Shown: piece by piece, positions 44,339 to 53,946 of the stretch
How the letters are laid out: every line of letters begins with the position of its first letter
Numbering within the stretch: position 1 is the first letter of the stretch
Position numbers and translations under genes: made by a program
The notes under the pieces: generated by a model
Databases searched by the model: none
Seen by the model: the letters and a program-made list of their open reading frames with translations, nothing else
Told to the model about the DNA's origin: nothing
Assembly (NCBI GenBank): GCA_001949185.1
Contig: BDGG01000002.1
Location: 7,468,772-7,532,771 of the forward strand
Length of the DNA: 64,000 nucleotides
Direction of reading: 5' to 3'
DNA from: Ramazzottius varieornatus
Taxonomy: Eukaryota > Tardigrada > Eutardigrada > Parachela > Ramazzottiidae

Positions 44339-47300
44339 ATGAAGGATTATTGTGCGTCCGATGGATCCAGATTATCTTTTGATGTGCTTTACAACTTCAT
44401 GATTTATTTGACATGGATTATGCCGGTCTATTCGCAGACTTCCGGGTTGCCACATATACGAGAAAAGCGTCAGTACGGACTAAACGATGCACCTGCCATC
44501 TTTATCGGCGGACCGCAGAATCGTCAACTGGGCATCCAGAGCTTCTCTCCAAATTTCCAAGACTCTTTCTCTCCACTGAACCGCCCTTCGCCGTCCTTTC
44601 AACCTTATGGACCTTCTGTCAGACCGGACTATTCCCCGCCAAATCTACAAGGCCCTTTCGGCTATCAGGCAAACAACGAATATTACCGTAATTTTCAACT
44701 ACCCCTCAGAACTTTTTCCTATGATCCCAATGGCTCCTGGATGCCTGGTCAAGAGCCTCCCACGCCCAGTCCGAGACTTGAGCGACCATTTCCTCCACCG
44801 GAAAGTTACGGTCAGCCGGTTCAGTTGCAGGCACCTCCGTACGATCCATACAGCTCGTGGAACCTACAGCGAGACACTCCTTCTTTAAGCGGAAGAAGTT
44901 ACGGACCTCCTGGTCCGCAGCCTGGATATGGTTTCCCGCATAGACGACCGATCGACTTGACGATCCCATCCTATGCTTATGTGCCGAACAAGATCACCGG
45001 TGAAGGCATGCAATGTAAGTTATTCAACCTAGGAGCCTGATTTCATTGAAAGAATTCGTTCCAATAATCGCTTCCCTATGAATGATGTCATTGATATCCA
45101 AAGTTAATTTGAAATGTCAGAAAAATTCGGAGCAATTCGGTCCACGGGTAGAATTCTTGGTCTTAGGTATAGAGTGGCATCTTGTCTGCACGTAGGCGAA
45201 ATGAATATGGATTTGTTTACAGATATTCCAAATCCACCAATTTTTGCCGCCCACGGGGTGGAATATTACGTCAGCAACTGGACAGACCATATAAACAATA
45301 ACCTGTACCAGTCGCTGAACGGGGAGCCCGTTATCAGCGGACCAGACGAATCATTTACCGACTCTCCCGATGAGGTTGTGACCGAAGCCTCCGCAGCGAA
45401 AGGAGGGAACAAGACTCACGCCGCTCCCGGACCAAAAAGAAACAGTATCTCAAGCAAAAGTTCAAAAGTCTGTACGTCGAGAGGAAGTTTCGGAGTCTGC
45501 GTCAACAACGGTCGTGTCGCGGAAGACTGTGTGGGGAAATCGATCGCCAAGTCCCTCATTTGCGGTCGAGATCAAATATGCTGCTTGGAGCGGACTTCTC
45601 CAGATCGGAACAGTTCGAGCTCCACCTCCGGGAAGGATTTCTCGTTTAGACAAAGACCGGGCGACGGTAGAATCAAATCGTGCGTGAGTACCGACCGGGG
45701 TGTGATCGAGATTGGTTTCTGCGTCGATAACGAGCTGACCGATATAACGTGCAAAGACAAATTTATTTCGCGATCAGGATGCGAAGGAGAGCAGTCTTGC
45801 TGCGCTGGTGAAGAAGCCGTAGAATCTACAACGACCCAAATTGGTACACCCTTCTCGAGAACTCCTTTTTCTGTCATAAGTAAGTTTCTGGTTTCCCCTT
45901 TCAGAAGTTGGAGAAGCGGAAACTCCGACCTGCTCAAATCAAACTAAATTGTACTCACTTTTATACCGTAGGTTTGGCGCGACAGGGATTCTCAACGTGT
46001 CTTCCAAGCGGAACTACGGAAAATTTACAAATGGGCTTTTGCGTCAGCACAGCGCAGATCGGGCAATTCTGCGTGGACCAGACGGTTTCCTTGTCTGACA
46101 ACTGTGACTGGAAGGAAGTGTGCTGCGTCGACAATTCAAGATCGTTAGACGTTGATGCTCCTGATAACCTCAGTGAACCTTCAGTATCAGAAGAAGAAGC
46201 GAGCGCTTCCCGACCTGTAGCCATCCGCAAAAGCCCCACTTCCGCCTTACGCTTACGAGGAAGACCCGACACCAGCGAGGTCTGCTTCGCTCCACAGTCC
46301 CACATCGTCGGTCTATGCATTGCTGATGACGAGATCTCCGAACGCTGTACCGGGAAGTCAGCATTCAAAACTGGTGCCTGTTTGTCGGACAAGTCTTGCT
46401 GTGTATTGGATAATAAGCCGAAAAGTGTGAGAAGGAAACCATTGAGAACTTTGAACAGGTTCCGCTCTATTCGTAGACGCGTTCCCGTGCTGACCACAAC
46501 ACCGACCACCACCACCACTATCATTACCACCACGAGTTCGACACCCATTCCGGAAATAGTTCGTCCCTGCGTCTCGCAAGATGATCCGACAACCATCGGT
46601 TTCTGCGTGGATCAACTTCAGGTTCTCACGTTGTGCACAAGCCACCAAGTTTCTCCCAGCAGGAATTGCTTCTCAGAGCAGTTCTGCTGCACTACGTCTC
46701 AGCAGCAACAAACACAGATAGTAGAACCTACACCAACTCTAAGTCCGGTCCGGCAACAAGAAAGTCTTCCATCGTCTGCGGTCTCGTTCCGGAACGGATT
46801 CGCACAGTGCAGATCGGCAAGAGACTTTTCTCAGTTAGGCCTTTGTGTCGACGAAATGTTGGTCGGAAGATTCTGCCGCGATCAGTTCGTTTTGAAAAGC
46901 CCTGATTGCGCGGAGAGGCAGGCCTGCTGCGTGGATCCTCAAGGAGAGAGTGGCGGAGTTATCCTAAGGCCTGCTTTCCCGACCACGACCACCACCCCGA
47001 CTACTACGACGGAGGACCAAAGTTTTGTTCCTGCTTCCAGCTTCAACGCAAGGCCGTGCTCAACTCCGAGACAGTTCTCTCAATATGGCTTCTGCGTGGA
47101 CGACTCAAAGGTGTCTTTGTTCTGTACCAACCAGTACATTTCAAAGAGTTTTGATTGTGCCGAAACTCAGACTTGCTGTATTGATGGAAGTGGCGGTTTC
47201 GTCGACTATCAGCCTCGTTTGTTGTTGTTGAGGCGTCGTTTGTTGAGGACTACCACCACAACACCGCGCACGATCGCAACAAGGCGTATCCGGAAGATAA

Positions 47301-47797
47301 AGGTTCTAGTTCCTAGCGTTGTCGTTTCGCCCCAAATATTCCTCCAATGTATCCCTCTCGTCAATAACTTCCCACTTGGAGTATGTGTCGACGAAGTACA
47401 GATTGAACAGTTGTGTTCCGGTAGAATGGTGGCTCCGTCACGGGGTTGTGGGATTGGTCAGTCGTGCTGTTCATACTTGCCGGAACTTCCGGTGGCGCAA
47501 CCGCCAACGACCACAACTCCAGTTTACATAACAACGGCGAGTCCTGCAGCATTGGCAGTAACCGACAACGCTGATCCCCTAGACTACGAAGACGTCCACA
47601 AGGAAATTCCGTGGCGGTCCTTGAGGTTCCTAACAACAACATCAGTTCCCTCTGTGCTTCAGACTTGTACTTCCGCTTCCAGCGGAGTTCTGGGCGTTTG
47701 CATCAACGAGATGATAGCCATGAGTGACTGCGTTGGAAAGATGATCGAGATTTCCAGCCAATGCAACCCGACACAGCTTTGCTGTTCAAACTTTTGA
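44339..47797 (+). CDS. Large secreted protein with nine six-cysteine (clip-like) domains; paralogue B
   Basis: Exons 44339-45014, 45223-45879, 45972-47797 in phase, about 1052 residues. A signal-like NFMIYLTWIMPVYSQ precedes a Pro/Tyr/Ser-rich region (SPNFQDSFSPLNRPSPSF, PPYDPYSSW) as in matrix or cuticle proteins. A block PNPPIFAAHGVEYYVSNWTD matches paralogue A. Then nine domains follow the rule C-x(8-13)-C-x9-C-x(9-10)-C-x5-CC, each with G-(F/L/I/V)-C-V in the second position, separated by Thr-rich linkers (TTTTPTTTT type) likely to be O-glycosylated. No enzyme domain is seen. An extracellular structural or cross-linking role is inferred. The ATG at 44399 is an alternative start giving a better placed signal peptide. 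Confidence 0.75.
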
Positions 47798-48258
47798 GGG
47801 ACATTGTTTCTTGTGCTTTCTTGCTACGTTTTCATTGATATAATACTTTTGCCTACTGATCTTAGTCACCAAAAGAGTAGAAAAAGTAAACCGTCAACAT
47901 GGGGGGCAATCCCAGACGTTCCGCAGAACCCATAGCAGTCACAGAAACTCACAGTGGAAAGAAGTGCGTTCACAGCTATATAACGGAAGTAAAAAAGTCA
48001 TCGAAGTGTTAAAACATTAGTTTAGTAGTAAATAAGGGAATGAACAGTTTGATTATTGAGCAATCGAGTTGAGAACTCCAGCAGCGAGAGCAAAAAGGTT
48101 ACATTTCGTCTTCTGGCAACAACGAAGTATCCAAGGACGTATCATTCACCGTCGCCGAAACCTCGGGGAGCTCCTCATCCATGGTCTCATCGTTTCCCAG
48201 TTATATCTACATAAGTACATGGGAAACTCTTAAGAACTCAAAGGAAGACGAAATGTTA
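47798..48258. other. Intergenic, no feature supported
   Basis: 3' flank of paralogue B and of the convergent small gene. AT-rich; nothing recognisable. Confidence 0.4.
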
Positions 48259-48957
48259 TTATGGCAGAGTTCCTAAAATACTTCTCGATGTCAAGAGAAC
48301 CTCCCATTGAGTACGTCGTTCTCGAGTCGTTTCGGCGGACTTTGTAGCTGCATATTCGTCCACCGTTTTCCTTAACTTCACCATTAAGTTCTCCCCCTCC
48401 GAGAAGGTCTTCGGATCGTCACTGTTGGCCACACCAACTTCCGGTTCCTCCATCGACCGCACAAAGTCCTTCACGAATTTTACACCCTGTTCGTGCGCTC
48501 TGAGGGTCTCCATATCTTCCAACGCTTTCACTAATGTATCGTGAATAATTAACACTTCCCTTCGTGTCAAGCCTCCTTCGTCTTCCATCTGGCAGGCATC
48601 CTGGAGCAACTTTTCCAGCGCCTCCAAATAAGTTTCGCTAACAGTCAAGCACGTGCGTACTTCCTTGTGTAGTGTCTGTAACAGCTCCGCGCATGCCTCT
48701 GCGCCGTAACGTTCTAACAAGGGCTTCAAGTTGTACAGGTCCTGTATGCTACCGTCAGATGAAACCTCCGGGAAAAGGCTAGCTGGCTTAGTCGGAAGAA
48801 CATCAAAGGTCTTCAGCAGACTATCCTCGACCTGGGTGGTCGCTTTGACAAAGATGTCGTATTTCTGTTTCTTGGCTCTGGCGACGCCATCGGAGGTCGG
48901 AGTGGCGTTCAGAGCCGAAACCGAAGTGGAAGGTAACGATGATATGCTGTCATTCAT
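48259..48957 (-). CDS. Unrecognised helical protein, single exon
   Basis: One uninterrupted ORF of 232 residues starting MNDSISSLPSTSVSAL. After a Ser/Thr-rich N-terminus comes KKQKYDIFVKATTQVEDSLL, then long amphipathic helices (EACAELLQTLHKEVRTCL, EALEKLLQDACQMEDEGG, IHDTLVKALEDMETLRAHEQ) and a charged C-terminal helix (MVKLRKTVDEYA). No membrane segment. It looks like a coiled-coil complex subunit (kinetochore or Mediator-type size) but I cannot assign it. An ACTTCCGG octamer lies 81 nt upstream of the ATG (49038) and another inside the ORF (48437). Confidence 0.6.
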   Translation of the reverse strand: MNDSISSLPSTSVSALNATPTSDGVARAKKQKYDIFVKATTQVEDSLLKTFDVLPTKPASLFPEVSSDGSIQDLYNLKPLLERYGAEACAELLQTLHKEVRTCLTVSETYLEALEKLLQDACQMEDEGGLTRREVLIIHDTLVKALEDMETLRAHEQGVKFVKDFVRSMEEPEVGVANSDDPKTFSEGENLMVKLRKTVDEYAATKSAETTRERRTQWEVLLTSRSILGTLP

Positions 48958-50320
48958 GGTTCTGGCGGTCGAAGAGGGCCTTAATGCTTGTATTCAACCG
49001 CAGAACCAAAAGTCTGGCGATACAGCGCCTTTGGCTCACTTCCGGTTGCGCTTCGCTAACTGCTGAATGCTAGATCGGTACATTCTTCCGCAGCGCACGT
49101 AGTTTCCAATGGACACAGAAGTTGACAGAGGCCTCTGATTTATCTTCCTTGCTTCCGCTGCGAACAAGGAAGAGTGTCAATCCGAATCCACACAACGTGA
49201 GAACGAAGAACAATGTTAGCACTTACCTTTTCTCCTCGGACGTGATCAGCCGCGGCAGCTTTCCTTCGAGGAAGAAAACCTTACCAGCACGAAACCCTCA
49301 TACAGAGCAGGCCCAGTCTATGTGTTACAGCGGTTCGGGGGAGGTGAAGATCGCCGAGATCTTACTTGTGGCAGGCGGAAGTTTTGCATGCAGTTAAAAC
49401 GTGGAAGTTGGAAAGCGAAGATTTCGAGCGAAACACTGATGAGCTGATGTACCTTGCCTTGCCGGAGATTGGGACACAGGCTGAAGCGATTGATTGAGTG
49501 TGTTCTACGAATGTCGAGGCGGAGCGAATATGTGTCACGTCAACGACTACGCAACCAAATGAATGAATGGATAACATTAATTGAACAACCCTCCGTCGGA
49601 CTCTCACGAGTAAGCCATTACACCGCGAAGCATTTTTCGAACGTTTTAGAGCTCCAAAATTGGAGAATAATGTCTTCCGCGATGCTGCTTATAGAAGGCA
49701 CGGCGTAGCTAAGATAACCCGCTTCGGCCGTTCTTAGCCACGACTAGAATGTGCTGTGCGTTCGAATGATTTATTGATGTCCAAACAATTTTACTCGACT
49801 CAACATCAATAAATCAATCGAACGCACAATACATTTTAGCTGCTTTAGCCGCGGCTAAAATATTTATAGCTACGGCTAAGAACGGCTAAAACGGCTTATT
49901 TTAGCTTCTCCGAGCCTTCTGTAATGCTGATTAGGGTATTTCTGCAGTTTATGGTTAGTAGAAAGTCAACTCATGACTTGATTCCCCAACCTTCGGCGTA
50001 GACACTGATGGGCGTTCTTCACTTATCGGGTGCTATCTACGGCGATGGGTGAGTCAGCCCGCATTTTGGCACGCTGTTTTGCAAACGGCGAGGTACTGCA
50101 GCTTTACAGTGGAGCGAAAACAAAACAAATCACCTTTTTCAATCAACCGTAGTCTGCCGACTTCTCGCTCGGGTGAGACCGTGGGACTCGGCAAGAGTAT
50201 CGCAATGTCGCTGAGGTTCAATTAAATAATCTGGACCTCTGGCTTCCTTTCCCTCGCTAATCGCTGGGGTCTCACGAATTACCGTCAATCTACGTCGTTC
50301 AATCAACGTTCGTCGAAGCA
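48958..50320. other. Intergenic, contains a foldback element
   Basis: No coding sequence supported over about 1.36 kb; open frames at 49122-49708 lack recognisable domains. The inverted repeat at 49727-49886 is annotated separately. Confidence 0.45.
49727..49886. repeat. Foldback repeat with 38-bp arms and outer GCCGTTCTTAGCC / GGCTAAGAACGGC
   Basis: Left arm 49743-49780 (..TGTGCGTTCGAATGATTTAT..) pairs with 49803-49840 with few mismatches. The outer words GCCGTTCTTAGCC (49727) and GGCTAAGAACGGC (49874) extend the symmetry. The right half carries extra AGCCGCGGCT-type palindromic words. Confidence 0.7.
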
Positions 50321-52118
50321 ATGGCTAACAAGTCCGCTGCGGAAGGAGAGTCCTTGGTGAAAGAAGCGGAGAAAAGGTGCGGTTGTTTTAGCCTGTTTGC
50401 CGTTATGTAATATGCACGACGAAGCCATGTAACCCGTCTAACGATCTCTGTTTTTCCTGTTATAGTTTGAAAACTGGGTTGATGAAATGGAATGCCGACT
50501 TCGACGAAGCAGCTTCGTGTTACGCGAAAGCGGGTAAGTTGCCGATTAGGATGTGTGTGCCTATATACCATAAGCTAGATTGAGCTCACTTCACTTCCGG
50601 CCAGTCTTAGAGCAGCAGCTGTCCTCCTCTTTGCAGCAACAGCGTTCAAGAATGCGAAAGACGCTGGCAGAAGCCTGGACTGTTTCGTCAGGGCTGGAGA
50701 ATGTCATATAAAGAATAAAGTGTAAGTCCTCGCTTACCGATTCTGCCACAGTTCGTCAGCATGGTGGTTATAGCTAATCTCTTTGATATGCTTGCAGACC
50801 GTTCCAAGCGGCGAAGTAAGTTTGTATGAAGCGATGGACTCAATGTGACTGACGAAGGTACAGTCTGATGGGTTTCCTGTAGAGCATTCGAGCAAGGAGC
50901 CTTCGCCGCGAAAGAAACAGGGAACTTCCAGAAAGCTTCGGAATTGCTGAATCGGGCGTATTCAATATACGTGGAGACCGGAAATCAGGACACTGGTGGT
51001 ATGATGCTCGAGCGAGGAGCAAAGTAAGCTTGAGACTTCTATCGCATCCTCATTACCCCGATGATGCTTTTATTTTGTCGTTTTAGAATGCTGGAAGATG
51101 GGCTTCCGGAACAAGCCGTAGTACTGTACCGCAAAGCCGCGGACCTCGCACAGGTTCATGACAAACCGCAGACTGCTTCCGACATGTTCGACCGAGCTGT
51201 GCGCGTTCTCATTAAAGCAGAAAAGTAAGTTAAAGGAATCTTTCATAAGCCATTGTGTACCTGTGGTAGTACCATTTAGTCGTTCAGGTACAACGATGCG
51301 TCGAAGCTCTTGGATGAACTGATCCAGCACGAGCTACAGTCACCGTCTCCGGCAGCTCGTCGGTTTGTTCTCTACTCGCTGCTAGTTCACCTCAAGCGAG
51401 ATGACTTCGCCGCAGCCAAGAACGTCCTGCAAGAAGGCCTATCGTAAGAACTGTTTCCTTTATATCGGTTTTCGCCTTCGATTTTGCGATTAAATAGATG
51501 ACTGTAGGCTTCCGGACTTCAACGGTTCCTCGGACCTCAGCGTCGCCCAGCGTCTACTACAGGCTTACGACGACTACGACCGCGAGGCATTCAAGGCTAT
51601 AACCGGTGGATCGTTCATAAAGCAGATGGACCCTGTGGTACGTCAATCCGATAAGAATTCGACTAATACTGTACAGTCAAGTCTCAATGCACAAACGATC
51701 TTCTTACTTTATCCTGAAGTTCCATTTGAGTTTTCTGAAATGCTCGCTATTCAGCTCTTGTTTATTGCAGTACGCTCGTTTGGCTCGCAGTTTGGACGTG
51801 CCGGAAGGGGAAGACTTGTCTAACGTGCAGCGACCTCAGACAACGACGCATACGAGCACTACGATGCGAGCAACTCCCGAACCTGGTCGATCATCAACGA
51901 CTCTCGAGAATCGAACCGTCACCGCGAAGACTGAGGACGTACGAGCGCCGTCGTCGGAAGCGGAAGTACCAAAGCCGAAGACTTTTGCTGAGGAGGATGA
52001 AGACGCTGCTTCAAAGGTGAAACCACCAGTTCAGCCAGTCAAGCCCGCAGTTCTTCCCGCTGTGGAAAGTCCTACAGAACATAGCACTAACGTTGAAGAT
52101 GAGGAGGACCTTACATAA
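50321..52118 (+). CDS. NAPG: Gamma-soluble NSF attachment protein
   Basis: Nine exons, 50321-50376, 50466-50533, 50637-50721, 50798-50815, 50883-51023, 51087-51224, 51288-51443, 51508-51637, 51771-52118, all in phase, about 379 residues. Exon 4 is only 18 nt. TPR-like helical hairpins characteristic of SNAPs: LVKEAEKSLKTG, CYAKAGTAFKNAKDAGRSLD, AFEQGAFAAKETGNFQKASE, MLEDGLPEQAVVLYRKAADL, YNDASKLLDELIQHE, then SVAQRLLQAYDDYDREAFKA and an acidic C-terminus DEEDLT. Gamma-SNAP recruits NSF to SNARE complexes for disassembly. The Pro/Glu/Thr-rich insert before the tail is longer than in vertebrates. Intron 2 contains ACTTCCGG at 50593. Confidence 0.9.
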
Positions 52119-52663
52119 TTCGGTTCGGATACTTATGTGCTGTTTAGTGATCTCGTTAGTCCGGTGATTTTGAAGTGAGCAGTAACGTGCTAGATGAATT
52201 TCTGAGGCTGCATACTGGTGTTAATGACAACACATTCGGCTTGTTCGAATATTTTGCATTCCGGAGTTTATTCGAACGAGTATCTTGGCGCATAGCTTCG
52301 TGTGCTTGTCCCCTACAGTTTACTGCCTCATTTCGGTGACGTACCTGTTTCTGTTTACCCAAAGTTTACATCAGTCTACTTCCTAACAAGGAACTTGGAC
52401 GGAAAGTAAAAAAAAATATCCTCGGATACGACGGACACGAAAAGAAACAAAGTCAAAAGGCACATGTACACTAAGAGCAGAAGCGGACTCACGACGAGCG
52501 AAAGTTCAGTCGCACAGTGCAAAATCAAAGCCGCTACACGAAACTACTAAGAAAACAAGTTTTCCATGCCACTGTTTCTGACAACTCGCGCGTAGAAAAT
52601 TGTTCTTGTGTTAATGGAGTTGCACGTCCATGATGGCCTTAAGAGGAAAGACACTAAACTATG

Positions 52664-53550
52664 TCACAGAAGAGAACGATATGTTCCAGTAACCAGTTTG
52701 AGATCGCGACTATTGGAGTCCTGACAGTCTCCACGTTCGACGGTAACCAGAGCTTGTTCCAGACGTTCCACGTCAGCATTGAGTCCTGCAAGCCGACCGA
52801 AGACGACGCCCCCAAAATCGTTGTCTTTGCTCTTGTCTGGAAACGATTTCCAGAGTGCAGCCCGGACGCCGATCACAATACCGAGAATCTCAGAGAAATA
52901 CAGAGACAGTTCCCCCGAAGTCATGCCGCAACAAGTCTTTCTTAACGGACATATCGGAGAGTAGCGCAGAAGACTTGGATCGGAAATCTTGCAGTCTTCG
53001 TTCCAGTCTTGATGATGAAGCGTTGAACGGAACCATATCAAGGTCGTACCCTAAACGACAAAGATCCAGAAACCGACGCGAAGTTTCGGGGCAGGCTTTC
53101 CCACAAGGCAACAGCTGAAGTCTGCAGATCTTAGTTTCTTTGTGTCGACAATGCCATCGGGCAGTTCATCCGCGTGAAAGAAGTCGATGATCGCTTGAAC
53201 ACAGCCGTGAAGTAGTTTAGGATAGCCACCTTCGTCAGTGCTGGATCAGCCATCGGTCGTCGGTGGAAGATCGCGTAGAAGACGTCACTTCCGATCGCCA
53301 GGAAGATCTTAAAAGAAAACTATATTGTGATAACTAGGCTGCTCTTGCAACAGCAATCTCGACGAGGCTTACTTGTGAACCGAGATCGTCTGGACGATGC
53401 AGCCATTCTTGAATTCGAAGACGATGTCCGCAGGATAGAACGATGCTTCAACAGGTGTCCAGCGCGATCTTGCAGTGTCTTTGCTTCCCTGCCAGTCCCA
53501 GTCTCCAAACTTCATTCTGCTGACCCTTCGCTCTAAAGACCTGTAAAGAG
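52664..53550 (-). pseudogene. Unresolved minus-strand locus, coding-like blocks in shifting frames
   Basis: Successive protein-like blocks occur in different frames: MKFGDWDWQGSKDTARSRW (from about 53515) ending at a GTAAGC donor; IFLAIGSDVFYAIFHRRPMA (about 53310); LLHGCVQAIIDFFHADELPD (about 53205); SRRFLDLCRLGYDLDMVPF (about 53085); and GELSLYFSEILGIVIGVRAA to a TGA at 52664. No set of GT-AG introns that I could find joins them in phase. It is therefore either a pseudogene with three or more frameshifts or a gene with atypical very short introns. Family not recognised; one hydrophobic segment (SEILGIVIGV) is present. Confidence 0.35.
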
Positions 53551-53946
53551 ACCTGTAGTTCGTGATGTTTTCAAAGAGAAATCAGCCAAGGAACTTCCGA
53601 GTATCCTTTGACGCTGAGAATTGATCAATATCCGAGAATCGAGAGCCGGGAGAAAAATAGTGATCGATTTTCTTCTTTGTCAGATATCAGAAAAGGCGGA
53701 TTCTTGAGTGATTGGTCCGATAACCCAGATCGTAACCGGACCGAGTATGCTGCCACCGAGCCGAACCGGGCAGAACTATTAATATTATTTATTGTTCAAA
53801 TGGAAAATCCAACGTTCTCCGTTTTACTGGCGCGTTTCCCACTAGTTTTGCGTATATTAAAAATACTCTACTTTGTCCTTCTGATCCTTTACTGTCTGTT
53901 CTTCTTGTTACTGGCACCCGGGACCACGAGCCCTGGAAGCGGAAGC

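Noticed and set aside
53798-53946. In-frame upstream extension of DCLRE1A with a hydrophobic helix (MENPTFSVLLARF...)
   Set aside because: A membrane segment makes no sense for a nuclear nuclease; the ATG at 53947 followed by a basic KKR segment is the likelier start.
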